64,000 nucleotides of DNA. It comes from Heliocidaris erythrogramma. Taxonomy: Eukaryota; Echinodermata; Echinoidea; Camarodonta; Echinometridae. Under the pieces are notes generated by a model. That model did not search any database. It saw only the letters and a program-made list of their open reading frames with translations, and was not told the origin of the DNA. The stretch spans positions 13,349,168 through 13,413,167 of the forward strand of contig CM046869.1 in assembly GCA_025617745.1 (NCBI GenBank). Reading direction: 5' to 3'. The position numbers and the translations under genes were made by a program. Of the stretch, positions 1 to 9,477 are shown piece by piece; the stretch's first letter is position 1, and the number at the start of each line of letters is the position of its first letter.

Positions 1-1763
1 ACTATGCAGGGGGCCAGCAATCTGTGAAAATCCTTTCACAAATCGCCGATAGAAGGAGCAGAACCCCAGAAAAGAGCGTAGCTCTTTCAGATTCCTTGGT
101 GTTGGCCAGCTCCTTACCACCTCTATCTTATCTGGGTCTGTCTGCACACCCTCTCTGGAAACTTTATGGCCCAAATACCTTACTTCTGGACGGAAAAGTT
201 CACATTTTGAGGGCTTGATCTTGAGTCCGTGCTTGCGAAGTCTGTCAAATACACGGTCTAATCTCTCAAGCTGTTCTTCAAAGGTAGTTGAATACACTAG
301 AATGTCGTCCAGATAGCACAAGACAGACGAGAAGAATTGGTCCCCTAAGCAAATTTGCATAAGGCGCTGGAACGTTCCTGGCGCGTTGCACAATCCAAAG
401 GGCATACGTATGTACTCGTATAAGCCAAAGGGTGTTGTGAAGCTTGTCTTGTGTTGGTCCCTCTCATCCATCGCCACTTGGTGATAGCCGGACAAGAGAT
501 CAAGGGTTGAAAACCATTGTGCGCCATGTAAAGCATCCATTGACTCATCAATCCTTGGTATTGGATAGGCATCTTTCCTAGTTTTCTGATTCAACTTGCG
601 ATAGTCCACACATAGCCTCAACGAACCATCTGTTTTCCGAACCAGTACAATTGGTGATGCATAAGGGCTTGTACTTTCCTTGATCACTTTTTTTTCCAGT
701 AGCTTTCGGATATGTTCTCTTACTTCTTCCAGCTGAGATGGGGGGATACGTCTGTAAGGAAGCTTAACAGGTTCCTCGTCTACTGTTCTGATTCGGTGGG
801 TTACCGTTTCCGTGTGGCCCAAGTCCTCGTCTGAGGCAGCAAAGACGTCACTATTTCGTAACAATAGAGCTTCTGCGTGTTGTCTCTGCTCTTCGCTCAG
901 TCCTTGCCATAATAGTCCAGGTGTCTCTAGCAGTTTCATTCTACCTGTATCAGGTTGTTGGTTCCCACTTGCAACCATTCTTTGACACAGGACACTACTG
1001 TCGTCGATCATCGATGCCAGTTGAAGAGATCCAATTGGAGTTCGGGTATTTAAGAAGATATCCTCATCTGTGGTATTGTATAATTGCACAGTTATTCTTC
1101 CCCTACGTGAATGAGCCAGTGTCGGACTGAGGATGATTCCCTTCGGGGTTTGCACAATTTGGTCCACAATTACCGCAGTTTGTGTAGGACAAGTGGGTCC
1201 TGTCACCTCTATAGCTTGTACTGATCGAGCTGGGATTCTCACTTTTCCTCTTCCAGCAACACGAACGAGGCCTACAGTACTTTTCTTGTCTATCAAGTTC
1301 TTGCTTGTGACAACCGATGCATCAGCTCCAATTACGGTTGCTAAGGTCTCCACTGGCACACCTTGCAGAACATTCATTCCAAGCAGAATTGGATGCTTTG
1401 GTTTATGTGATGTATTTGTTACTAGAATACCTCTTTTCGGAATTGTAATGCCAGCAATAGTCACATCAGCCTCAAAATATCCAGAGTAAGGAATATCTGT
1501 CCCATTTGCTGCACTAAGAGAAATCCAATTTAAGTCCTTCAGGGTCGACGGCGGAAATGATCGGTGGAAGCAATCGGTAGTGATGGTTGTGACTTGAGAC
1601 CCACAGTCCACCACACTAGTGAGTTCCACCCCATCGATAGATATGATGCTTGTGGGGCAAATACCAATGAGTTTGTTTTGCTCTCCATTTCCAGAGCCCT
1701 TTTCAAATCTCTCTGAAGAGGCACCCAGGGCTTGGCTCTCAGCCCTGGGTGTATTCAGTTTCC
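1..1763 (-). CDS. pol: Pol (protease and reverse transcriptase), partial at window edge
   Basis: The frame lies -1 to gag and is open from the frameshift site to base 1 (about 585 codons). A retropepsin-like domain comes first: VVDCGSQ near 1594-1611, then an ILLGMNVL block near 1360-1386. Reverse transcriptase follows. It has VLVRKTDG and LCVDYRKLN near 580-650, the FSTLDLLSGYHQ motif-A block near 481-520, PFGLCNAP near 380-405, and YLDD at 302-318 with both catalytic Asp. The RYLGH and LRSFLGFCSFYRRF segments near 20-180 lead toward RNase H, which would lie past the window. The protease active site is DCG where family members normally have DTG or DSG. No start codon is expected because synthesis depends on frameshifting from gag. 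Confidence 0.92.
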
Positions 1764-1764
1764 C
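1722..1764 (-). promoter_or_regulatory. -1 programmed ribosomal frameshift signal between gag and pol
   Basis: On the minus strand the heptamer GGGAAAC (1758-1764) is in the correct gag phase, G GGA AAC, and abuts the gag stop TGA. Six nucleotides later (spacer 1752-1757, which includes the stop) an 11-bp perfect stem begins: CACCCAGGGCT (1741-1751) pairs with AGCCCTGGGTG (1722-1732) around an 8-nt loop. A slip by one base at the heptamer moves ribosomes exactly into the open pol frame. GGGAAAC is an established -1 slippery sequence in retroviruses. Geometry and phase are seen directly; activity is inferred. Confidence 0.88.
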
Positions 1765-2699
1765 TGTTGCTGTTGCCGACTGTTTGACGGTCCAGACCTC
1801 TGTGTACGTGGATTGCCCACAGGATGAGGACTCTCACACTCCCTTGCATAATGGCCCATGTAGTGGCATCGATGGCACTCGATCTTACTCTTGTCTATAG
1901 GTGGTCTCCTAGATCTCCTAACATTGTCCTGTCTCTCCTCTAACTGACTCAGACGAGAGTTGAAAATGCCCTGCTGTACTATCATCTTGTCAAGTAACTC
2001 TGTTTGGCCTTTGATCGCTGCAGTGAGCCCCTTTACCATCTTTCCCATCTCGGCTGTGGCTTCGGCCTGGTAGGAGGTGCATTTCTTTTTACGTGGGTTG
2101 ATGCCCTTAAGTTCTTCCTCATCCATCTCCACCGCCCAGTCTCGTACCTCTAGAAAAGACAATTCTGGCTTTTCTTTAGACAACCGCTTAACCTCCCTCC
2201 TGAGTACTGGGTCACTCAACCCATCTTTAAACTGTTCTTTGATGATATTCTTTGACTCGGGAGCTCCTGGTTTGCGTTGTAATCGAGTAGCCAATGCAAG
2301 TAAGGCATATGCGTATTGTGCCACAGACTCATCCTCATTTTGTACTCGGTTATATATCTGCCGCATCAGTTGACTAACATTCAGCTTGTCCCCAAAGGCT
2401 TCCAATAAGATGTTCATTATTGAATCAGCATCCTTCTTTTCTCTATCTTGTCGATGTTGCACCTCCTGCCTTGCAGGTCCTTCCAAGTGAGCTAGCACGT
2501 AGTCAATAGCACTCTCACCCTTCAGCTTTCGAAGTTTAATTCCTGCCTTAATGTCCTCCACAAAATCTGAGACCAGTATATGTTCAGCGCCACTAAAGGG
2601 CCTGATTTTCTTTTCCTTGGGCGGGAAATACACCTCCCTACTTTTCAGTTCCAATGACAGCTTTTCCAGCTCCTCCCTCATCTGCTCCATGGTCGTCAT
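1755..2699 (-). CDS. gag: Gag (capsid/nucleocapsid) protein of Ty3/gypsy-type element
   Basis: A 314-residue frame begins at an ATG (2697-2699) about 100 nt downstream of the primer-binding region. It starts with a charged coiled-coil-like segment and has a capsid-like central part (about residues 30-190). It ends with a retroviral-type zinc knuckle, CX2CX4HX4C, using C275, C278, H283 and C288, followed by a Gln/Ser-rich tail. Gag assembles the intracellular particle in which reverse transcription occurs; the knuckle binds the RNA. The frame ends at TGA 1755-1757, immediately after a slippery heptamer, so most translation should stop here and a fraction should continue into pol. No internal stop or frameshift is visible. 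The closest alternative reading, a domesticated gag gene, is unlikely because the LTR and pol are present. Confidence 0.93.
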   Translation of the reverse strand: MTTMEQMREELEKLSLELKSREVYFPPKEKKIRPFSGAEHILVSDFVEDIKAGIKLRKLKGESAIDYVLAHLEGPARQEVQHRQDREKKDADSIMNILLEAFGDKLNVSQLMRQIYNRVQNEDESVAQYAYALLALATRLQRKPGAPESKNIIKEQFKDGLSDPVLRREVKRLSKEKPELSFLEVRDWAVEMDEEELKGINPRKKKCTSYQAEATAEMGKMVKGLTAAIKGQTELLDKMIVQQGIFNSRLSQLEERQDNVRRSRRPPIDKSKIECHRCHYMGHYARECESPHPVGNPRTQRSGPSNSRQQQQGN

Positions 2700-2782
2700 C
2701 TTCCTACCCTCTTTTGTCTTTCACTCCTTGATCGCAACACACCTGGCCAAGCCAATAGTTCTCAGTTATCAGAAGAGAAACC

Positions 2783-2804
2783 GCACCCCATCCGTACTAC
2801 CAAA
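2783..2804 (-). other. probable tRNA primer-binding site
   Basis: Directly inside the LTR, after two bases, the plus strand reads as the 3' end of a tRNA terminating in CCA at 2800-2802, so the minus strand begins TGG as primer-binding sites do. I could not match the preceding bases (CCCATCCGTACTACCA) to a specific tRNA from memory. The position relative to the LTR is the main support. Confidence 0.55.
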
Positions 2805-3250
2805 TGTGAGGGTATAGGTTCAGTCAGAAATCAGTCAGAAATCAGTCGAAGCAGTGGTTGATTATGCGGTTCTATTGGGTATGAGGCCAATCTTTATTCC
2901 ATCATATTCATATGTTCATATCAAACAAAAGAGGGTAGAAGACCCTTGACTGAGGTCACTTCAGTTGATATTGAGGTGTCCAAAATCAACTATATACATC
3001 AAGAATATCAGGATCTGACATCAAATTACAGCTTCATGTAGGTACAATGAGAGCTGACCTCATCTGCTCACCCATCTGCCAGTAAGCTTTGACCTGTACA
3101 GTGAGCCCATGTCCACTGGAGCATATCACTCCTCTTTAGTTAGGCACATTTCCTTTGTCCCTGCCCAAACAAAAGCCCTTACACACATTCAGAACATTTC
3201 TTGCTCCTGACTTATTTGCATAAAGATCAGTTATATCTCATTCCCTCACA
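2805..3250 (-). repeat. 5' LTR of the Ty3/gypsy-type element
   Basis: The 446-bp segment has the short terminal inverted repeat expected of an LTR: TGTGAGGG at 2805-2812 and CCCTCACA at 3243-3250. Read on the minus strand it holds a TATA-like TATATAG near 2990-2997 and a polyadenylation signal AATAAA at 2893-2898, about 100 nt apart, in the order of a U3-R-U5 arrangement. The second LTR is outside the window, so identity between LTRs cannot be judged. The flank at 3251-3255 (CTTGC) would be one copy of a 5-bp target duplication. The LTR boundaries come from the terminal repeat and the adjacent primer-binding region. Confidence 0.85.
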
Positions 3251-3327
3251 CTTGCATCTGATTGGCTGAGAGCCAATTTGTCGGTAAAAAATCACTGACA
3301 AAACATTTGATGAAACGCTCCCCTGGT
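3251..3327. repeat. right part of a MITE (family M1), split by the LTR element
   Basis: This piece matches the inner and right portion of family M1, ending in the terminal GATGAAACGCTCCCCTG. Its left part is displaced by the LTR element and should reappear left of the window. Complete copies are at 4615-4759, 31108-31249 and 55834-55949. Confidence 0.75.
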
Positions 3328-3547
3328 CTTGTTTTCTTTAATCTTCTCGCCATTCATACAAACTTGAGTCAAGTTCAAGACTGTTTTAGTCAATGGTTTC
3401 CCAAATTATTGTGGTAGCAAGTTATTTTCGGGGAATTAAAAAAATATACTTTCATGACCCTATGACGTGTCTTTAACCTCTTCCAACCAAAATCTAAGAG
3501 TTCAACCTCACATGCTTTCACATACATGTACTTTTCATTGCTAGTTA

Positions 3548-3915
3548 TCTAGCATGGTGTCTGTGGGATCGTCACTAGGCCTTTAATTCTTAGCCATCTT
3601 GTAACATGCATGATGTCTGTGGGAGTCAAAGGGCCCGATTGCTAGACATCTTGTAACCTGATGTCTGTGCATGATAGCCATTTTGGTGTTTGTGAGAGTT
3701 AGGCCTTTAATTGTTTAGAGCCTTAGTCAATAGGTCTTGATAGCCATTTTATAGATATATAATATAATTATAATTACAAGTATATAATTTTGATATACAA
3801 TTGATAGTCATTTTGTAATATAAGGTACGGTATGTGGGAGTCAACATAATAGTTTATCTATCAGTCAACATAGGCCTTTAATATCAAGCCATCTTGTAAC
3901 ATGGTGTCTATGGAT
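3548..3915. repeat. degenerate tandem repeat
   Basis: Diverged repeats built from the phrases GCCTTTAAT, AGCCATCTTGTAACATG and TGTCTGTGGGA recur several times at irregular spacing. The remaining DNA from 3328 to 4610 is AT-rich, and I see no gene in it. Confidence 0.5.
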
Positions 3916-4614
3916 GTGTGCCAAGTTGAGGCTATGCAGAGCATCAGTTTCCAATCACTGCCTGTCGTCGGTGGCCAATTTGAAATGAGTAATAACTTCC
4001 GAATCGGCAACAGCCGTCCGTCAGATGTGGCTTGTTACGTTCCCCTTCATTTTCTAGTCTTTCGTTAAACCCCTGGGTACAAGATAGAGAGCAATGCATT
4101 CTGGGAGGATGATTCCAAAACAGTGCTAGGGCAGGTGCAAAGTTGAATATTGTGATTTTGCCCTGCATTATATATATTGCAGTTTTGCTCAGACTCAGGA
4201 TTCAAAGAACATCTGACAGGTTGGAACACACATGTGTTGTGTTATACATGTGTTTCTTTGGTGGTCCCTTACTTTATACAGCATCATGTACTTCATGCAT
4301 CATAACTTTAGTAACCAATATTGTGTTCACTGTCAGACAATTTTCACATTTCTTGAGTCTAATTCATATCAAACGAGTTTCCTATTTGTGCTGAAATATT
4401 CATATCATTCTTATCCCACATCAATAATTGTATTCGATACTCATTTCATTCATTCATTTACTGAATACTTGCAGAATCTATAAAGCATGATTGGTTTCCA
4501 TAGCTAAACACTCCAGATGTGTTGCATAAGCATTGCATTTTTTTTTTGGTTGGACGATTGACACATGCTGCGGCAACAATTGCTCCGCAGTCAGTATACT
4601 ACACTGTCCAAATT

Positions 4615-4759
4615 CAGGGGAACGTTTCATCAAGTGTCTCGTCAGTGCTTTTTACTGACAAATTTGCTCTCAGCCAATCAGATGCGAGGATTTCAGTAGC
4701 TTATAACAGTTGTCGGTAAAAAATCACTGACAAAACGCTTGATGAAACGCTCCCCTGAA
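4615..4759. repeat. MITE family M1, complete copy
   Basis: The terminal inverted repeats run CAGGGGAACGTTTCATCAAG to CTTGATGAAACGCTCCCCTG. The inner part (TTGCTCTCAGCCAATCAGATGC, in pieces) is shared with the other three copies in this window. There is no coding capacity. The CAGGGG termini resemble hAT-type ends, but I do not see a convincing 8-bp target duplication. Confidence 0.75.
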
Positions 4760-4784
4760 CTTCGACTCTGGAACAAACACCATG

Positions 4785-4912
4785 CCTAACCCCAGTGGCG
4801 GATCTAGCCTGGTAAGACACAATACATTCTACGGGCCCGCCATTGTGCACAAACAAAGCGGGCCTATAGAATGCATTGTGTCTAATCCGGCTAGATCCCC
4901 ACTGCCTAACCC
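4785..4912. repeat. short hAT-type MITE with 8-bp target site duplication
   Basis: A 112-bp palindromic element (4793-4904) starts CAGTGGCGGATCTAGCC and ends with the near-complement GGCTAGATCCCCACTG. It is flanked on both sides by CCTAACCC (4785-4792 and 4905-4912). CAGTG termini with an 8-bp duplication are hallmarks of hAT transposons. The element is non-coding and would depend on a transposase elsewhere. The arms also pair internally (TAGACACAATGCATTC-like segments with GCGGGCC near the centre). Confidence 0.8.
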
Positions 4913-6261
4913 TTACCCTAATCAAAAACCCTTTTGCCACCCTAACCCTATATCTTTGATGCTACTGTTGAACTCCTGTTCCTCAAGCATGTCATAGCAT
5001 CATTGTCAAATGTCTGACAGACTGGGTACACCCACGTGATACTATCATTAATACGCAAAGACAGTTGGACACGTCAAATGCAGAATTTCTGCACCCCCCC
5101 CCCCCCCCCGCCCTTTCCATATATAAAGCACCATCTCTTGTATGAATCTGTATCATGGGTGCTTGTACGTCAACAAAACTTTAACATTATATGGATAAAT
5201 ATTTGGCTGAGCTGCAGAGTGACTAGGAATGAAACAGGTGTCGCTATCTATAATCACGTTATTCTAGCTATGTCAATAATTTACCTTCACAATATATAAT
5301 CACAGAGAGAGAATAAGAAGAATAAATTGATTAGAGTCACATGACTGAAAGAGAATATCCCATGTCCTTTGGCATCCTATATTATAAAAAAACCCTGATG
5401 CAATATTGGCATGCTTAGTAATGCTTGACTGCCAGAGGTGAAATTATTATGAATAGATATTTCTTTTTTCATTTGTGAAGCCAAATATTTGAAAAAAGGG
5501 AAATGTCACAGATGGAAAAGTTGAAGCCAATCGATATTAAACTAGCAATTAAAGCTCCCCAATACATAGGGTGTTTACAATGGATAACACATCAGACCCT
5601 GAATGGTGACAATCTTGGTGGTATTAGAAGTGCAAATTGCTCAGCGAAAGATTATGAATTTTGTCAAAAGTGTAAAAAATGGAACCTGTGTTACACATTA
5701 TATACATGATGTATGTGATGTATGTGATGACCCATTGTGTAGCCAAACAATATTTGCTTGCTTGGTCAGAATGATTCCCCCCCCCCCTTTTCAGACTACA
5801 AATCAAATCAACTTTGGATTATCATCAGCATCAGCATCAGCATTATACAAGGGAAGATTCAAAGTAGGTTACAGATGGTCAAAGCAGAATATCAATCATT
5901 TAAAAATAACATAGCAACAACAACAACAAAATTCATTTTGTAGTAATTCTTTTTCTCTAGTCTTAACGTAGTATAACGACATGTTGTATAGCGAAATGCA
6001 TGTTTAGAACAAAAAACTTGATAAGGAATCACGGTCCACTTCTCGTCTGAACGCTGTATTACATGAAAAATATATATCTGGGCGGGACTTATCTTGTGTG
6101 CGCGCAGATATTGTAACTCTGCATGCTTCAGCGCATCCATGACATAACCTGATGCAAAAGTATGTCAGCTGACCTCCTCAAAACTACATTCTTTATAGAA
6201 TGTTTCTTAATATAATGCCACTTTTGCTGTCCGACAATTCTTTAATTTGTACGGCGTTTCT
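4913..6261. other. AT-rich DNA without a recognisable gene
   Basis: The stretch contains poly-C tracts (5094-5109 and 5770-5780) and short CAGCAT repeats near 5826-5845. I see no splice-flanked coding stretch or repeat family that I can define. Short open frames here look like chance. Confidence 0.5.
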
Positions 6262-6366
6262 TTATACAAATTTCGTATAACTTTCCTGTAGTCCGAACAG
6301 ACTATTTATCAGACAATGTGTTGGCAGTGTGGCAATGTAAGGAGGAAGTGAGTGGTTATCATCGCT
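6262..6366 (-). CDS. possible terminal exon of the minus-strand host gene
   Basis: On the minus strand a good acceptor (pyrimidine-rich, ending ACTCACCCACAG) precedes an open frame of 34 codons that ends in TAA. The frame starts in phase 0, which matches the phase-0 end of the exon at 8777-8934. The peptide (SDDNHSLPPYIATLPTHC at its start) has ordinary composition. A single acceptor followed by a short frame can arise by chance, and no polyadenylation site was confirmed, so this is a candidate only. Confidence 0.25.
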   Translation of the reverse strand, partial: SDDNHSLPPYIATLPTHCLINSLFGLQESYTKFV

Positions 6367-6469
6367 CTGTGGGTGAGTTACAGGTGGATGATGGGAAGGG
6401 ATGTCACACCTGTCTTCATGCATGGATAGCAGCGCCATCACTCAACTCAACAAGGGCAGCAATCAATGC

Positions 6470-7926
6470 TTAAAGGGTACTGATAACAAAATAAAAATTG
6501 TCACACATGTTGCTATACTAAATTTAAAATATTGGCTTCAAATATATTCATAAAGAGATATTGCAAATTGGAATACCCTCTCAATAAATGTAAAAGCAAC
6601 TTGTGAGTAGACTAGCTAGTAGACGCACATGTATGCACTCACACAGAATAGGCCCAAAGTATAAGGGCCAAAGTGAACCCAAATCCAAGTTGGGTTCTGT
6701 GCACCCATTTCTATGTTATCTTTCATTTTCTTCTAACTACTTAAAAGTTATCACATAGAATGCCAGGGAAAGTTTTTGAGGTTGCAGCCAATCCACACGT
6801 CCCCTAAAAGCGCACTATTTTATTTCCAGTTCTGCCTGACTATGAATACATAATGAGCAAGAACAGCCAGGAACATCTCATTTGCAAACTATTGAATAGA
6901 CTACTTATTATTCACCAACTGTCATGAGTTATACATCAAATAAAAGAAGAGGGATCAGAGATTTGTGACATGCTTTTATTGTGTTCAAAATAAAAGAAGA
7001 AATTGGTAAAAAATGGTGTTCCTTTTATGACAAAAACTGGAAATGAAATGAAATATAAATCTGGCCAAAACTACCACAGTTTTATTGTGAGCCAGGGCAA
7101 ATTTGACATGAGCGTAAAGGGCATTTTCTGTACTTTCCAAAGATTGAAATAACATTAATGTGCACTTCATGACAGGGTCAGGATCCAGCAATATGTAACC
7201 AATGTAGGTACACACTTTGTTTTTAAAAAAGTCAATTCCAGCATTCCGATTGGTTACCACCACGCAAGATGTTTTCTCACAGCCAGGCAACAGCTATGCG
7301 CATGTTTGCGCAAGGATGAAGCAACAGGTTGCGCATTGTTTCATTCAACGCGCACTTGAGTACAGATGGCTCGCTTGCCAATCACAGGGCTAAGATTCTA
7401 TGGTCTTGACCATGGTCTTGACAACGGATAATCTGCGGCTGAATATTGCTGGATCCTGACTCTGTCATAAATTTATGGATGTTTTGAATGTAACGATGAA
7501 AAAGATGAGATTCCAGCGCTTCCATACATATGTGTCTTGATGGCGGCTCATATACTTTTTATATGTCTTTTAACGACTTGAAATCTTGTGAAAAAAAGGC
7601 TTTTGTATGACTATTTCATCAGTTATTTTAAACAACTTATTTCTAAAATTCTGACTGAAACAAAATATCCCTGTGTTGGTAAACTATTCATTTATTTTTG
7701 CAGAAAGTCTAATGAGCACAGCATTAATATTTATTGATGAACATAACTTTAAAGATGACCATGCGATACAGCCGATTGAGTGCAGGGAGAGAGTCCATTT
7801 CGGGCACTGGAAATAAAATGCGCGATTTTTGCTCATTTGCATACGACCTGCGGTCTGACTGGTTGATTTTATATATTCTAGCTGTACACATATTATCTTT
7901 TTGATCAGGTAATTGGTACCCTTTAA
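6470..7926. repeat. MITE family M2 with an internal insertion
   Basis: The ends are inverted (CTTAAAGGGTACTGAT on the left, AATTGGTACCCTTTAAAT on the right). A second, uninterrupted copy of about 390 bp at 59011-59398 shares both ends and internal blocks (a TTTCATTTTCTTC stretch, ATATTGCAA and CACAGAATA). The extra length here implies about 1 kb of inserted DNA, part of which is the inverted-repeat element at 7168-7469. Confidence 0.55.
7168..7469. repeat. inverted-repeat element nested in family M2
   Basis: GACAGGGTCAGGATCCAGCAAT on the left is mirrored by ATTGCTGGATCCTGACTCTGTC on the right, about 300 bp apart (each given in shortened form). No coding capacity is visible between the arms. 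This suggests a MITE inserted into an older MITE. Confidence 0.6.
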
Positions 7927-8776
7927 ATAGTGCAAGGGGAAGGGAAGGGGAGGGGAGGGGTGATTTTGAAAGGAGAGAATATTAGAAATATGTTATAAAA
8001 GGATACATGATCGTTGGCTATACATACAGGTGTATGATAGTACAGACGTGAGGAGCTCCTGCTACCCTAAAAAGCCCCAGGCTGTATTATCATTTGATTT
8101 CCTGTGAGGACATATTTCATGATCATAAGCTGCAATATTTTAAAACATATTGAAAATAGTAATGCACTGCTATGAAAAATGCAAATCAAAAACTCTCTCT
8201 CCCAAAATCCATGATATTTATCTTCTGCTGATTTAATATAAACATTCTCATGGTGCCTATCTGATAGAAATATAGTTTTTTCTATCAAACTATTTTCTCA
8301 AGAGGAGCAAAAATGCAGAAGGCAAGTATCAAGAAAGTTATTTATTTATTTATTTATTTATTTTGGAGGAGGAAGGAATTTTTGTTAGGCATTCTTCATA
8401 AAAACCTACTACCATTTTCAGTAAAAGGCGAGTTGAAATATTGCAGTCTTATGGTCACCAAATATCTTCCACCATATGGTTTGCAGTCAGTATAAGAAGA
8501 GTCATACACAGCAAAAACATCAGAAATAAACAAAATGTAATGAAAAGACCAAGGTAACAATAAATTTTGGCAACTTTATCAAAGTTCACTGTCACTACTG
8601 TAAAACCAAACATTTTTGTATGCATGAAACCTATGCACATTTCGCAAGTGATTCAGGTTCGCGAAAGTTTGAAGCCACAAGTTAATTGAATCACAACTGA
8701 CACAACACTGAATTATTGCAATTATTGCAAGTATTGAAAAAAATACACTTTATTTTCATAATCAATTACTACTAAC

Positions 8777-8934
8777 CTCAATGTGCTTAGTGATATCAAC
8801 AGCTTGGGTCCATGTTTGGAGATCGTTCTCAGTGATGCCACCAGTGTAGACATCACCTAGGTTGTCGATGAACAGGATACAAATATGATTGACATCAATG
8901 CTGCTTTTTGCCTTGATAATACGACCAGGGATGC
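8777..8934 (-). CDS. probable coding exon of unidentified minus-strand gene
   Basis: On the minus strand the acceptor TTTTTGTAG is followed by an uninterrupted frame of 52 codons and then the donor GAG|GTTAGT. The exon starts with the last two bases of a codon and ends in phase 0. The product segment begins IPGRIIKAKSSIDVNHICIL and continues FIDNLGDVYTGGITEN, then a WTQAVDITKHIE stretch. The alternating hydrophobic pattern and GG turns suggest beta-strands of an extracellular domain or propeller. Codon composition is clearly more even than the surrounding AT-rich DNA. The one-base remainder of the exon at 10627-10746 completes its first codon (AGC, Ser). I do not recognise the family; a CatSper accessory subunit is a speculation I could not test. 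Confidence 0.68.
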
Positions 8935-9477
8935 CTACAAAAATAATTATGGCGATATCTTAAACTAGCAATGACAAAAGGAGATTATTGAAGATGAGAA
9001 ACAGGTTCCATAGCAATATCTCCTCCTCCCACAAAAAGATTAAAGTCACACTTCTGGTTTTCATGGCAACCAAGTTTTTCGAAGTTTTATTTGAATCCTT
9101 TGAAAAACGTTGAAGAAGTTCAAAAAAAAACTTTTGCTTATATGTGGATGGAGGAAAAGGCAAGCTGCCTAACTCTAAATCAACTCAAAACGTATAAGCA
9201 AACGTAACTTTTAGCAAAAAAAAAAAGATATCATTATAGAAATATCATTTCCTATTTTGGACAAAGTTTGTATCATTCCAATGTTACATGTACCTGGAAT
9301 ATCTGTTTTACATTGTAGTACTGGAGTACATATCTAGGAATAGAAGAGCATTCATCTAATTAAAAGAATCAATATGACCTAATCACATGTCCAGACAATC
9401 AAATTTCCTGCTTCATTTCCCCTCATTTCCCTAGTTATTGTTAATGATGAATGTAATGTCATTCTATCCGGGGCATA

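Larger units (their letters stand above)
1..3250 (-). mobile_element. Ty3/gypsy-type LTR retrotransposon, 5' part, cut by window edge
   Basis: Reading the minus strand from 3250 downward gives, in order, a 446-bp LTR, a primer-binding region, a gag frame with a zinc knuckle, a -1 frameshift signal, and a pol frame holding a retropepsin-like domain followed by reverse transcriptase. The order protease-RT and the RT motifs (FGL-N-AP-FQ and YLDD, then a RYLGH block) are those of Ty3/gypsy elements. The pol frame has no stop codon from about 1754 to the window edge, so this copy looks young. RNase H, integrase and the 3' LTR would lie beyond base 1. The element sits inside a MITE: the sequence right of 3250 is the inner and right half of a repeat also found at 4615-4759 and 55834-55949. 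The gag-pol unit is therefore the later arrival. Confidence 0.93.

Noticed and set aside
4905-4960. Telomere-like CCCTAA tract
   Set aside because: There are only a few imperfect units, one of which is the MITE target duplication. It is not an interstitial telomere array of meaningful length.
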